A DNA stretch of 64,000 nucleotides from Mortierella sp. BCC40632 (GCA_011634665.1 WAEK01000022.1:62001-126000); one strand, 5' to 3'. Positions 49,586 through 61,823 are shown, counted from the stretch's first letter. Numbers and translations are program-made. The notes: generated by a model from the letters alone, not told the origin.

Positions 49586-50816
49586 AGAAGCTGGCTTGGT
49601 GCAGTCAGGCCTTCACTGCAATGCTGCACGATGTGGGCGCAGGATATTTGAGGAGAATGAAAAATCCAAGGTGTGTGTAATTGAATGGTAAAAGTAATGG
49701 GAAACGATAGAGGATGGGGTCCAAGCGGGATTACAAGATGTCCCATCTGGCCTGCGCCCTGTAGAGTTGTTTGGAAGGCTGTGTCACACCAGGGTAGATA
49801 AACTGAAGCTATGGAATTGTGGAGGAACAGGGGGGGAGGGAGTGTAAACCGAAAGTGAAAAAAGAAGCAGTTAGTTCACAGACAAAAGTCATGCTCTTCG
49901 CTTTTTGTCCAGCTTGAAGGTAAGAGTGTCGTACCCTCACTGCTGTGGAGGATGCTGGAGATACTGGAGATGGTGATAGGCGACTAAGAACATCAAGAAT
50001 AGATCTTTTCTCGATCTATCCACAAATCTGAGTGCTTTTGCTGTAAGGAGAGGCGAATAGATCATTGCTGCCACAGCGGATATGGTGAGGTCAATTGCTT
50101 CAATCTAGCAAGTGAGTTTCGTGGTTAGAAGAGCATGGAACTCTTTGTCTCTGCTGCAAACAACAGTGGTATTCTGAGCCTTGTCATCCTCACAATAATA
50201 GCTCGACTTCGATTAGTGGTCAAGCAAGCAAACCCTGCTCTTGACCAACCGTACTCTTCGCTCCCTGTTCTTTTTTTCACCTTCCTTTCTTGGTATCTAG
50301 TCACTGTCACACCTGAAGAGAGCCTCGAGCACTACTATAATTCTAGAAAGATTATCATCAAATATTGCACGCTGTCTTTTGTTAAAGCGTATCTCTGTCT
50401 TGTTCAGTGTTCAGCGACGACAACTGGACATTGGGCTCTGTCTTGCTTCGAGATCGGCAGAAACAGAAGTCCAGTGGCTGGCAGGGTGATCTTTTGCAAA
50501 ACATCGAGTGGTTCTTAGAAGCAAATAGATCCTAGAATCATGGTTGGATCGAGGGAGTGCAGCGTAGATGGGTCTGCACGGAAGGGGAATGCCAAGACCT
50601 TCCCTCGAATGGAACAGTTCTCTAAGCACTGTGGAGAAAGTGGTGTGGAGTAACTCAATAACCTAGGACTAAAATTACCAATCAGGAGCTAGTCCTGAGG
50701 TACTACATTTGTTATTTGATGACACGGAAACGAGACCTCAGGCTGACGGATGAGAAGAACGACAGTTGAGGCTGGTAAAAGGATCTGGAAATGCTCAAGA
50801 AAGCACTGTCCAAGCT

Positions 50817-50849
50817 TGCTTGCTTTTTTTTTTTTTTTTTTTTTTTTTG
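50817..50849. repeat. T homopolymer inside unit 1
   Basis: A run of about 25 T. The same site in unit 2 (57396-57427) has more than 30 T, one of the larger length differences between the units. Confidence 0.8.
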
Positions 50850-52198
50850 GTAGACTTAAGCATACGGGAGTAGCCGGCTCCTGAGTGAGTTGCTCCTACA
50901 AACCGGACTCTAGAGCCGCTGGGTTATATCATTGATCAGGTCTGAAAAGGAAGACTACCGTATGAATGAGCTAGTACCACTTTTCTCAGCATTGAAGGCG
51001 GAAAGTGAAAAGAAAGATCCGCCCCACCAACTTTCTCCACTCGCCTGTCCACCACCTGACTCTCTCACCACCAATTTCTTCTTGCCACCAAACAACTCGC
51101 CAACAATTCCATTAGCCTTCTCTTCCTCTCTTCCTCTCTTGCTCAATAGAACGGTTGTTGGCTAGACAAGCTGAACAGCTCGGCTGCGATGATCCTCATC
51201 TCTCTAACGCCTCAGCAGCACGCATTCCAAATCTGTGGAACTCTCTCATCCTGCTGAGACTTTTGACTTGAATGCCATTCATCACTACTCAGGTTCAAGG
51301 AACAATGAGTCATTGGCCTAATCAACAGGCTCTGCCAGTCAGGACCACCTTCATCTGCATGATCTTTTGGGTTCACCAATTCCAAGTCTACAAACCTCTC
51401 TCGCTCACTTGGGACCAATTGCCTTGAATGCCAGTCCACCTCGTCTCATTGGTTGAGGGTTTAGATCAAGAATGAGAAGAACCATGGACCACTTTCACCA
51501 GCTCGCCACCGTCCTGCCATGTCGATGATCATCCCTCAACACCTCAGGAGCGCTCATTTAGGTCAGATGGTTCTCTTTTATTCAAGCAGGAAGGTTTTTT
51601 TTTTTTTTTTTTTGCCATGCTCCACAGGGTCATCTTCCGGAACTGTCAGGATTCACGAACGATCCTTTAGCATAGACAAAAACTGTGACTCTTCTCCAAT
51701 ACCTTCCTCTCACCATGGGAAAATCGCGGCAAGAAGACATTTTGACTTTTCAAAGAAAATGAGAAGCTCCAACAAAAGCTTCAGTTATGTTAACCCAAGG
51801 AATTCCCGAGGTGTTACACAGCGGATCAATCCAAAACCAACTCTAACAGCCACACAAGCTAGTCTTTTTCTTTTTTTTTTAAAAAAAAAAAAAAAATAGA
51901 GAGAGCGCTGGTTGACTGTAGTAGTTCTTGTGTACAAGCATAAAAAAAGTATGTGGAAAGAGTTTGTCACTCCATTTACCGAGCTGCTACTTTTTCAAAT
52001 GTTTTCCACTCATCGCTTTTGATAGGATCAAATTTAGGGAACAAAAGCTATGCGGTGTTGAAAAGTTGAGATAGTCTTCAGCTGAGGAAGAATAGTTTCT
52101 CAGATTTATTCTTTTTCAACTGTCTTCTAAGCTCCTCTTCAAGGCTCATGTACACACACACACACACACACACACATAAGCAACTTGTCTCGAGTGCT

Positions 52199-52609
52199 TT
52201 AATAACAGTCGTTATTGCTGCGGAAGGATTTCCAGTTCTGGGACCATTGTCCGAGTCCGGTCACGAGGGATTTCTGGGTAGTCGGCATGTCAAGAAGGCC
52301 AGAGATCCTGGGACCATTTTGAAATTGCAGCCGGAGGTCTCTAACTCCGATTTGGGCTTGGAAGGCGCGAGTGGCAGTCAATTGTGCCTCATTCTGATAT
52401 TCCAATACCGCATTAGAGCTCGAGAAAGCTTGGACGGGAGGAGAAAGATTTCCAGTGAAGCGATACTGGATACCGTCAATAAGGAACGCGCTTACGAGAA
52501 CGTTTCCTCCAGATACGCTTCGAACAAATCCATGGGCTATCTCAGCTTGCACCAGAGTCGGAGCCAACAAAGCAGCTGCAATAGTCATGGAAATAGCGTT
52601 GAAATGCAT
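52199..52609 (-). CDS. Small secreted protein, SSP alpha-type copy 1 (intact)
   Basis: 136 residues. Signal peptide MHFNAISMTIAAALLAPTLV with cleavage expected after VQA. The mature domain has FLIDGIQYRFTGNLSPPVQA, FSSSNAVLEYQNEAQLTA, QIGVRDLRLQFQNGP, GLGQWSQNWKSFRSN and the end NNDCY with a single cysteine. A longer in-frame opening upstream (to 52939) crosses the TATA box and a GTAAGT donor (near 52753), so the start at 52609 is preferred. The 3' flank carries a (CA)n run at 52153-52177. The protein is identical to the copy at 58769. Secreted, probably beta-rich; function unknown. Confidence 0.82.
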   Translation of the reverse strand: MHFNAISMTIAAALLAPTLVQAEIAHGFVRSVSGGNVLVSAFLIDGIQYRFTGNLSPPVQAFSSSNAVLEYQNEAQLTATRAFQAQIGVRDLRLQFQNGPRISGLLDMPTTQKSLVTGLGQWSQNWKSFRSNNDCY

Positions 52610-52827
52610 GGCTGTCTTGAGAGTGGACCATGGAAAGAACGAGTTAGTCTTCAGACATGGAGCTTGGGTACAGAGATAAGATATGAGATCACAGTGGTAT
52701 GAAAGACAAGTGAGAGACCAATGTGAGAGTGAAGGAGAGATATTGTTACTTACCTTGAACTTTTTTTTGAAAGATGGTAGGGTTCGATAAGGGTCCTGAG
52801 AAACAAAAAAAAACAGGCGATGAGCCC

Positions 52828-52834
52828 TTTTATA
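52828..52834 (-). promoter_or_regulatory. TATA box of SSP alpha copy 1
   Basis: Minus strand TATAAAAGGG, 219 nt upstream of the ATG, with a consensus 5' splice donor (AAG|GTAAGT) between it and the start. Confidence 0.6.
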
Positions 52835-53591
52835 CTGAAGATGGGACCGATACCCACAGTGAGTCTGAACCGAAAGAAGAGGAGATGCACTCTGGGTGGG
52901 GTTGGGTGGAAAGGAAAGCCTGGGAATTGACAGAGGCATCTAGGGAGATGGCGTCTTGGTTTGATGTGTCACGAGAGACCTCCATTACAGGTCCTGCTCC
53001 TGCACTTCCCTCACACAATATCCTGCTCTTGCACTTTATGCTGCCTCTTCTATTTAGCATTTGTAATTCCTACTTTGCTCTTACTCTTCTTAGAGACCAA
53101 ATGGAATTTGGCGATCCACAAGGGTATAATGCGACATCGAAGGAAGCCACAACACACATTTGCATGAGCAATTGCGACGAGAAGGACTACATTGTGATCA
53201 ATCATGATACCCGAACCTGGGAGCAGTGGATGAGAGCTTTTTCCTACTCGCTCGGCCAATTACCCAATTACACAGGCTGAGAAAAAAAACTCCATTTACA
53301 AAAAGAACCCACGAAATTCTTAGTTGGAGACTTGACTTCCATTGGCTGAAACATATTCTCCAAAAGACTTAGTGTCGTGGCGGATAGGATTTAATGTCCT
53401 AGAAACTAAATAATCCAAATGATGCAGAAATTCTGACAAGAGATATGCTGTTATGCAGTCTTTTCATGCCGTTGCTCGAATGTGGCTTCATGCAATTGCA
53501 CCATGCCATAGTCGTTTTACGACTTTTTTTTTTTTTTTTTTGGCTAGGCGATGTCATGCCACCATCGCCTTTGTCTGCCCCCTTTTCACTA

Positions 53592-53995
53592 GGCTACACG
53601 CTTACTGCATTCAGTTGTCCTGAGGGAACACAATCAAAAAGACATCGAATATCCTTATCTCTTAGTCGACCCCTCTCACTTCTTTTTTTTCTCACTGGCT
53701 AACAGCCGTGTGCTTTTTAGGTTCCATGCGTGGCACTATGCGTGGCACTCTTTACCCACGCCTGCAATGACTGTCCATCACAGAAATTGACATGATGACA
53801 ACCAGAGAAGTGTGTGCTTGCAGGCAGAGAAATGTGCTGTTCCAAAAAAGTGGCTTCCACAGCGTGTGCCGTTGTGAAAACAGCACAAAAGTAGTGCAAA
53901 AATCGAAGCAGCACAGTTCTCTGCTTGCAGGAGAGTTGACAATGAAAAATTCATCTCCAATCCTTCTCGGCCATTTCAGCATTGACCTCCCTTAG
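53592..53995. repeat. Conserved SSP-upstream block, copy 4
   Basis: Alpha-type version of the block, interrupted by about 115 bp of extra sequence (53820-53930) relative to the beta-type version. The extra piece repeats the TTGCAGG...GAGAGTTGACAATGAAAA motif. Confidence 0.6.
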
Positions 53996-54622
53996 TCTTT
54001 TTCCCGTTTTTTTTTCTCTGAGATTTCCACCATTGAGATTGCTCTCTTGTGGCACTCAAGCTTTACAATGGTGCTGTATGATGAGGGGCACGGTGTGTCT
54101 CTGTGGGGAGGGAAACCAGATAGTTGTGGTAGAGTGGCAGGAGCAGTGGAAAGAAATGTCAAACGGAAGGAGTTCAAGAGCTATTCAACATTTCCCCCGC
54201 CGCTGCTACTCCAATACTTCCAATTCATCGCCTTTGTTTCTGGGTAAGGAGCAAAAAAAAAAAAAAAAAAAAAACCAATCAACCAACCAACCAACCAACC
54301 AACCAACTCTGATAGGCACCCAGAGCTAGTCTCACTAGATGACTGCAGTAGATATCGAGTAATAACAGAAAAGATTCGCGGAAGAGTCTTCCATTTTCCC
54401 AATGTTTTCTACTCATTGCTTTTGACTGAATCAAATGTACGGAACAAGAGAGTGTGCGGTGTTGAAAAGTTGAGACTTCTGTCTTCTTCATCTGAGGAAG
54501 AATAGGTTCTCAAATTTTATTCTTTTTCGGTTCTCTTCAGAGATCCTCTTCAAGGGTGATGTGCGCACACACGCTCACACACACACACACGCACACACAC
54601 AGGCAGCTTGTCTTCGAGTGCT

Positions 54623-55036
54623 TTAGTAGCGACTGCATCTGTTGGTGCGGAAGGATCTCCAGTTGCGAGACCACTCTCCAGATCCGTTAACGAGAGACTT
54701 CTCTTCAACCGGGCGGTCAAGAGAGCCAAAAATCTTGGGTCCATTTTCAAAATGAAGCTTGATGTCCGTAACTCCAATGTGGCCATCGAAAGAACGAGCA
54801 GCACTCAATTGGTTCTCATCGTCATACTCCAACAACACATTAGAGCTCTTGACGTTCTCGACAGGCGAAGAAAGATCTCCAGTGAAGCTGTACTTGGTTC
54901 CACCAACGTCGAACGTGCTTCGGAGAATGTATCCATCACCTTCGCTATAAAGATATCCAGAGGCGATCTTTGCTTGCACAAGAGCCGGGGCCAGCAAAGC
55001 AGCTGCAACGATCACGGAAACGGCGTTGAAATGCAT
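54623..55036 (-). CDS. Small secreted protein, SSP beta-type copy 2 (intact)
   Basis: 137 residues and the only uninterrupted beta-type gene of three. Signal peptide MHFNAVSVIVAAALLAPALV then QA. Mature part: IASGYLYSEGDGYILRSTFD, GGTKYSFTGDLSSPVE, SSNVLLEYDDENQLSA, HIGVTDIKLHFENGP, SGEWSRNWRSFRTN, ending RCSRY with one cysteine. The start at 55036 is chosen over an in-frame Met at about 55093 because the latter lies before the presumed 3' splice site of the 5'UTR intron and is not followed by a signal sequence. It differs from the alpha type at roughly half the mature residues, so the two subfamilies are old while the copies of each are new. Confidence 0.82.
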   Translation of the reverse strand: MHFNAVSVIVAAALLAPALVQAKIASGYLYSEGDGYILRSTFDVGGTKYSFTGDLSSPVENVKSSNVLLEYDDENQLSAARSFDGHIGVTDIKLHFENGPKIFGSLDRPVEEKSLVNGSGEWSRNWRSFRTNRCSRY

Positions 55037-55268
55037 GGCTGTCGTGAGAGTGGTCAAAAGATATTGTGAGTTAGTCTTTGAGCATGGGGTCATTGTACAG
55101 GGATTGAGGCGAGCCTCGTGTGTAGGATGAAAGATGAAAGATGAGAGAGAGAGAAACAGGAAAGTGAAGGAGGGATATTGTTGCTTACTTGGTACCTTGT
55201 TCGTGGGATGATGGGATGGGATGGGATAAGAGTTCTGAGAAACAAAAAAACCAGGTGGAGACGAGTCC

Positions 55269-55276
55269 TTTATATA
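55269..55276 (-). promoter_or_regulatory. TATA box of SSP beta copy 2
   Basis: Minus strand TATATAAAGG, 233 nt upstream of the ATG. The 5' donor AA|GTAAGC follows at about 55186-55192. Confidence 0.6.
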
Positions 55277-55873
55277 CTGAAGAAGGGGGGTCTCTACTCG
55301 CAACTGTGAGTCTAAACCGAGAGATGAGGAGAGGGATTCTGGGGTGGGGGTAGGAGGTTGGAGAAAAAGAAAGTCTAGGAAATGAGAAATGGGTCTGGAC
55401 GGATGGCGTCTTGGTGTGCTGTAAAGCGAAGCCTCCCTTGTAGGTCATGTTCCTGCATCTCCCTAACGCTTCCTGTTCCTGTGCCCAATGTTGACCATTT
55501 TGCATTTGTATTCTCTATTTTGTCTAGACCCTTCTTAGAGACTTAAGGAACGTGGTCGATTTACCAGGGTGTATTACGACATAAAAGGAAATCACGTCTC
55601 ACAGTTGCATGAGCACGACAAAAAGGACTACTATAGTCAATCATGATACCCTAAACCAGGAACATTAGATCAGGAGTCTCTTTCCTACTGGTTCGACCAA
55701 CAGTTACACAGGCTGTTAAAAAAAAAGGATGAAGTTCTTGGCTGAATGCATCCCCTCGAACAATGCAGAAAGTCTGACAGCTGGTCCATTGTCATGCCCC
55801 GTGTGCGCTTCTTTCTTACTTTTTTTTTCTTTTTTGAGTCTTGACTTCGATTTTGCCTGCATTTTTTCACTAG

Positions 55874-56155
55874 GCTACACGCGTACCGTTATCCTATTTT
55901 CCCTAGGGAACACAGTCGGAGAAATCGGAAATCCTCATCTCTTGGTCTACTCCCCTCTCCTCTTTTCCCGCGCGCCAACAATAATGTGCTTTCAGGCTCT
56001 GTGCGTGGCTCTCTCTACCTACTCTGGCAATGACTTCCCATCACAAAAATTGACATGTTGACAACCAGAGGAAGGCGTACTTGCAGGAGAGTTGACAATG
56101 AAAATTGCCCTCCTCCAATCCCTCTTAACAATTTCAGCATTGACCACCTTGGTCT
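55874..56155. repeat. Conserved SSP-upstream block, copy 5
   Basis: Counterpart of copy 3 in unit 2, nearly identical to it. Confidence 0.65.
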
Positions 56156-57388
56156 AGAAGCTGGCTTGGTGCAGTCAGGCCTTCACTGCAATGCTGCACG
56201 ATGTGGGCGCAGGATATTTGAGGAGAATGAAAAATCCAAGGTGTGTGTAATTGAATGGTAAAAGTAATGGGAAACGATAGAGGATGGGGTCCAAGCGGGA
56301 TTACAAGATGTCCCATCTGGCCTGCGCCCTGTAGAGTTGTTTGGAAGGCTGTGTCACACCAGGGTAGATAAACTGAAGCTATGGAATTGTGGAGGAACAG
56401 GGGGGGAGGGAGTGTAAACCGAAAGTGAAAAAAGAAGCAGTTAGTTCACAGACAAAAGTCATGCTCTTCGCTTTTTGTCCAGCTTGAAGGTAAGAGTGTC
56501 GTACCCTCACTGCTGTGGAGGATGCTGGAGATACTGGAGATGGTGATAGGCGACTAAGAACATCAAGAATAGATCTTTTCTCGATCTATCCACAAATCTG
56601 AGTGCTTTTGCTGTAAGGAGAGGCGAATAGATCATTGCTGCCACAGCGGATATGGTGAGGTCAATTGCTTCAATCTAGCAAGTGAGTTTCGTGGTTAGAA
56701 GAGCATGGAACTCTTTTTGTCTCTGCTGCAAACAACAGTGGTATTCTGAGCCTTGTCATCCTCACAATAATAGCTCGACTTCGATTAGTGGTCAAGCAAG
56801 CAAACCCTGCTCTTGACCAACCGTACTCTTCGCTCCCTGTTTTTTTTTCACCTTCCTTTCTTGGTATCTAGTCACTGTCACACCTGAAGAGAGCCTCGAG
56901 CACTACTATAATTCTAGAAAGATTATCATCAAATATTGCACGCTGTCTTTTTGTTAAAAGCGTATCTCTGTCTTGTTCAGTGTTCAGCGACGACAACTGG
57001 ACATTGGGCTCTGTCTTGCTTCGAGATCGGCAGAAACAGAAGTCCAGTGGCTGGCAGGGTGATCTTTTTGCAAAACATCGAGTGGTTCTTAGAAGCAAAT
57101 AGATCCTAGAATCATGGTTGGATCGAGGGAGTGCAGCGTAGATGGGTCTGCACGGAAGGGGAATGCCAAGACCTTCCCTCGAATGGAACAGTTCTCTAAG
57201 CACTGTGGAGAAAGTGGTGTGGAGTAACTCAATAACCTAGGACTAAAATTACCAATCAGGAGCTAGTCCTGAGGTACTACATTTGTTATTTGATGACACG
57301 GAAACGAGACCTCAGGCTGACGGATGAGAAGAACGACAGTTGAGGCTGGTAAAAGGATCTGGAAATGCTCAAGAAAGCACTGTCCAAG

Positions 57389-57428
<40 letters not shown>

Positions 57429-58768
57429 GTAGACTTAAGCATACGGGAGTAGCCGGCTCCTGAGTGAGTTGCTCCTACAAACCGGACTCTAGAGCCGCTG
57501 GGTTATATCATTGATCAGGTCTGAAAAGGAAGACTACCGTATGAATGAGCTAGTACCACTTTTCTCAGCATTGAAGGCGGAAAGTGAAAAGAAAGATCCG
57601 CCCCACCAACTTTCTCCACTCGCCTGTCCACCACCTGACTCTCTCACCACCAATTTCTTCTTGCCACCAAACAACTCGCCAACAATTCCATTAGCCTTCT
57701 CTTCCTCTCTTCCTCTCTTGCTCAATAGAACGGTTGTTGGCTGAGACAAGCTGAACAGCTCGGCTGCGATGATCCTCATCTCTCTAACGCCTCAGCAGCA
57801 CGCATTCCAAATCTGTGGAACTCTCTCATCCTGCTGAGACTTTTGACTTGAATGCCATTCATCACTACTCAGGTTCAAGGAACAATGAGTCATTGGCCTA
57901 ATCAACAGGCTCTGCCAGTCAGGACCACCTTCATCTGCATGATCTTTTGGGTTCACCAATTCCAAGTCTACAAACCTCTCTCGCTCACTTGGGACCAATT
58001 GCCTTGAATGCCAGTCCACCTCGTCTCATTGGTTGAGGGTTTAGATCAAGAATGAGAAGAACCATGGACCACTTTCACCAGCTCGCCACCGTCCTGCCAT
58101 GTCGATGATCATCCCTCAACACCTCAGGAGCGCTCATTTAGGTCAGATGGTTTCTTTTTTATTCAAGTTTTTTTTTTTTTTTTTTGCCATGCTCCACAGG
58201 GTCATCTTCGGAACTGTCAGGATTCACGAACGATCCTTTAGCATAGACAAAAAACTGTGACTCTTCTCCAATACCTTCCTCTCACCATGGGAAAATCGCG
58301 GCAAGAAGACATTTTGACTTTTCAAAGAAAATGAGAAGCTCCAACAAAAGCTTCAGTTATGTTAACCCAAGGAATTCCCGAGGTGTTACACAGCGGATCA
58401 ATCCAAAACCAACTCTAACAGCCACACAAGCTAGTCTTTTTCTTTTTTTTTTAAAAAAAAAAAAAATAGAGAGAGCGCTGGTTGACTGTAGTAGTTCTTG
58501 TGTACAAGCATAAAAAAAGTATGTGGAAAGAGTTTGTCACTCCATTTACCGAGCTGCTACTTTTTCAAATGTTTTCCACTCATCGCTTTTGATAGGATCA
58601 AATTTAGGGAACAAAAGCTATGCGGTGTTGAAAAGTTGAGATAGTCTTCAGCTGAGGAAGAATAGTTTCTCAGATTTATTCTTTTTCAACTGTCTTCTAA
58701 GCTCCTCTTCAAGGCTCATGCGTACACACACACACACACACACACATAAGCAACTTGTCTCGAGTGCT

Positions 58769-59179
58769 TTAATAACAGTCGTTATTGCTGCGGAAGGATT
58801 TCCAGTTCTGGGACCATTGTCCGAGTCCGGTCACGAGGGATTTCTGGGTAGTCGGCATGTCAAGAAGGCCAGAGATCCTGGGACCATTTTGAAATTGCAG
58901 CCGGAGGTCTCTAACTCCGATTTGGGCTTGGAAGGCGCGAGTGGCAGTCAATTGTGCCTCATTCTGATATTCCAATACCGCATTAGAGCTCGAGAAAGCT
59001 TGGACGGGAGGAGAAAGATTTCCAGTGAAGCGATACTGGATACCGTCAATAAGGAACGCGCTTACGAGAACGTTTCCTCCAGATACGCTTCGAACAAATC
59101 CATGGGCTATCTCAGCTTGCACCAGAGTCGGAGCCAACAAAGCAGCTGCAATAGTCATGGAAATAGCGTTGAAATGCAT
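58769..59179 (-). CDS. Small secreted protein, SSP alpha-type copy 2 (intact)
   Basis: Encodes the same 136-residue protein as 52199-52609 with no amino-acid change. The identity extends through the TATA box, 5'UTR intron and most of 3 kb upstream. The 3' flank has a (CA)n tract at 58725-58746 that differs slightly from unit 1 (GCGTACACA against GTACACA). Two expressed copies would raise dosage of one secreted product. Confidence 0.82.
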   Translation of the reverse strand: MHFNAISMTIAAALLAPTLVQAEIAHGFVRSVSGGNVLVSAFLIDGIQYRFTGNLSPPVQAFSSSNAVLEYQNEAQLTATRAFQAQIGVRDLRLQFQNGPRISGLLDMPTTQKSLVTGLGQWSQNWKSFRSNNDCY

Positions 59180-59397
59180 GGCTGTCTTGAGAGTGGACCA
59201 TGGAAAGAACGAGTTAGTCTTCAGACATGGAGCTTGGGTACAGAGATAAGATATGAGATCACAGTGGTATGAAAGACAAGTGAGAGACCAATGTGAGAGT
59301 GAAGGAGAGATATTGTTACTTACCTTGAACTTTTTTTTGAAAGATGGTAGGGTTCGATAAGGGTCCTGAGAAACAAAAAAAAACAGGCGATGAGCCC

Positions 59398-59404
59398 TTT
59401 TATA
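59398..59404 (-). promoter_or_regulatory. TATA box of SSP alpha copy 2
   Basis: Same TATAAAAGGG element and spacing (219 nt) as alpha copy 1. Confidence 0.6.
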
Positions 59405-60156
59405 CTGAAGATGGGACCGATACCCACAGTGAGTCTGAACCGAAAGAAGAGGAGATGCACTCTGGGTGGGGTTGGGTGGAAAGGAAAGCCTGGGAATTGA
59501 CAGAGGCATCTAGGGAGATGGCGTCTTGGTTTGATGTAATGCGAGACCTCCATTACAGGTCCTGCTCCTGCACTTCCCTCACACATCCTGCTCTTGCACT
59601 TTATGCTGCCTCTTCTATTTAGCATTTGTAATTCCTACTTTGCTCTTACTCTTCTTAGAGACCAAATGGAATTTGGCGATCCACAAGGGTATAATGCGAC
59701 ATCGAAGGAAGCCACAACACACATTTGCATGAGCAATTGCGACGAGAAGGACTACATTGTGATCAATCATGATACCCGAACCTGGGAGCATTGGATGAGA
59801 GCTTTTTCCTACTCGCTCGGCCAATTACCCAATTACACAGGCTGAGAAAAAACTCCATTTACAAAAAGAACCCACGAAATTCTTAGTTGGAGACTTGACT
59901 TCCATTGGCTGAAACATATTCTCCAAAAGACTTAGTGTCGTGGCGGATAGGATTTAATGTCCTAGAAACTAAATAATCCAAATGATGCAGAAATTCTGAC
60001 AAGAGATATGCTGTTATGCAGTCTTTTCATGCCGTTGCTCGAATGTGGCTTCATGCAATTGCACCATGCCATAGTCGTTTTACGCGACTTTTTTTTTTTT
60101 TTTTTTTTGGCTAGGCGATGTCATGCCACCATCGCCTTTGTCTGCCCTTTTCACTA

Positions 60157-60555
60157 GGCTACACGCTTACTGCATTCAGTTGTCCTGAGGGAACACAATC
60201 AAAAAGACATCGAATATCCTTATCTCTTAGTCGACCCCTCTCACTTCTTTTCTCACTGGCTAACAGCCGTGTACTTTTAGGTTCCATGCGTGGCACTATG
60301 CGTGGCACTCTTTACCCACGCCTGCAATGACTGTCCATCACAGAAATTGACATGATGACAACCAGAGAAGTGTGTGCTTGCAGGCAGAGAAATGTGCTGT
60401 TCCCAAAAGTGGCTTCCACAGCGTGTGCCGTTGTGAAACAGCACAAAAAAGTAGTGCAAAAATCGAAGCAGCACAGTTCTCTGCTTGCAGGAGAGTTGAC
60501 AATGAAAAATTCATCTCCAATCCTTCTCGGCCATTTCAGCATTGACCTCCCTTAG
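60157..60555. repeat. Conserved SSP-upstream block, copy 6
   Basis: Alpha-type block in unit 2, with the same internal extra piece as copy 4. Confidence 0.6.
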
Positions 60556-61178
60556 TCTTTCCCGTTTTTTTTCTCTGAGATTTCCACCATTGAGATTGCT
60601 CTCTTGTGGCACTCAAGCTTTACAATGGTGCTGTATGATGAGGGGCACGGTGTCTCTGTGGGGGAGGGAAACCAGATAGTTGTGGTAGAGTGGCAGGAGC
60701 AGTGGAAAGAAATGTCAAACGGAAGGAGTTCAAGAGCTATTCAACATTTCCCCGCCGCTGCTACTCCAATACTTCCAATTCATCGCCTTTGTTTCTGGGT
60801 AAGGAAAAAAAAAAAAAAAAAAAAAACCAATCAACCAACCAACCAACCAACCAACCAACTCTGATAGGCACCCAGAGCTAGTCTCACTAGATGACTGCAG
60901 TAGATATCGAGTAATAACAGAAAAGATTCGCGGAAGAGTCTTCCATTTTCCCAATGTTTTTCTTCTCATTGCTTTTGACTGAATCAAATGTACGGAACAA
61001 GAGAGTGTGCGGTGTTGAAAAGTTGAGACTTCTGTCTTCTTCATCTGAGGAAGAATAGGTTCTCAAATTTTATTCTTTTTTCGGTTCTCTTCAGAGATCC
61101 TCTTCAAGGGTGATGTGCGCACACACGCTCACACACACACACACACACACACACACAGGCAGCTTGTCTTCGAGTGCT

Positions 61179-61591
61179 TTAGTAGCGACTGCATCTGTTG
61201 GTGCGGAAGGATCTCCAGTTGCGAGACCACTCTCCAGATCCGTTAACGAGAGACTTCTCTTCAACCGGGCGGTCAAGAGAGCCAAAAATCTTGGGTCCAT
61301 TTTCAAAATGAAGCTTGATGTCCGTAACTCCAATGTGGCCATCGAAAGAACGAGCAGCACTCAATTGGTTCTCATCGTCATACTCCAACAACACATTAGA
61401 GCTCTTGACGTTCTCGACAGGCGAAGAAAGATCTCCAGTGAAGCTGTACTTGGTTCCACCAAGTCGAACGTGCTTCGGAGAATGTATCCATCACCTTCGC
61501 TATAAAGATATCCAGAGGCGATCTTTGCTTGCACAAGAGCCGGGGCCAGCAAAGCAGCTGCAACGATCACGGAAACGGCGTTGAAATGCAT
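61179..61591 (-). pseudogene. SSP beta-type copy 3, one-base deletion
   Basis: 413 nt against 414 in the intact copy. Near 61460 it reads CACCAAGTCGAA where the other copies have CACCAACGTCGAA, so one C is missing and the frame shifts about 45 codons into the protein (in the STFDVGGTKY segment). The signal peptide and the C-terminal half are otherwise intact. The lost base is not in a long homopolymer, which makes a real mutation more likely than in beta copy 1. Confidence 0.8.
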
Positions 61592-61823
61592 GGCTGTCGT
61601 GAGAGTGGTCAAAAGATATTGTGAGTTAGTCTTTGAGCATGGGGTCATTGTACAGGGATTGAGGCGAGCCTCGTGTGTAGGATGAAAGATGAAAGATGAG
61701 AGAGAGAGAAACAGGAAAGTGAAGGAGGGATATTGTTGCTTACTTGGTACCTTGTTCGTGGGATGATGGGATGGGATGGGATAAGAGTTCTGAGAAACAA
61801 AAAAACCAGGTGGAGACGAGTCC

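Larger units (their letters stand above)
47709..54274. repeat. Tandem direct repeat, unit 1 (about 6.57 kb)
   Basis: Starts at a (CCAA)n tract next to an A run and repeats head-to-tail at 54275. Equal landmarks, such as the AACTCTGATAGGCACC following the CCAA tract, are offset by 6574 bp. It contains one beta-type SSP (48050-48464, frameshifted) and one alpha-type SSP (52199-52609, intact), each with its own TATA box and upstream block. Differences from unit 2 are few and are mostly one- or two-base indels in homopolymers. Confidence 0.93.
54275..60826. repeat. Tandem direct repeat, unit 2 (about 6.55 kb)
   Basis: Head-to-tail copy of unit 1, again starting with an A run plus (CCAA)n. It holds an intact beta-type gene (54623-55036) and an intact alpha-type gene (58769-59179). 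Substitutions relative to unit 1 are rare, for example TGTCACGAGAG versus TAATGCGAG near 59535, and CAGTGG versus CATTGG near 59789. Confidence 0.93.

Noticed and set aside
50932..57744. 77-residue plus-strand frame repeated at 50932 and 57511
   Set aside because: Repeated with the unit; Pro/Ser-rich, no homologue among the other modules, no promoter or splice evidence.
47709..60860. (CCAA)n at unit junctions considered as a CRISPR-like array or telomeric repeat
   Set aside because: There are only a few perfect tetranucleotide units without spacers, in a eukaryotic context; a plain microsatellite.
48186..61584. Plus-strand open frames opposite the SSP genes, repeated in each unit (for example 47990, 52148, 54608, 58718)
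   Set aside because: They recur only because the DNA is duplicated. They lie antisense to the SSP frames, which carry the signal peptide and the conserved motifs.
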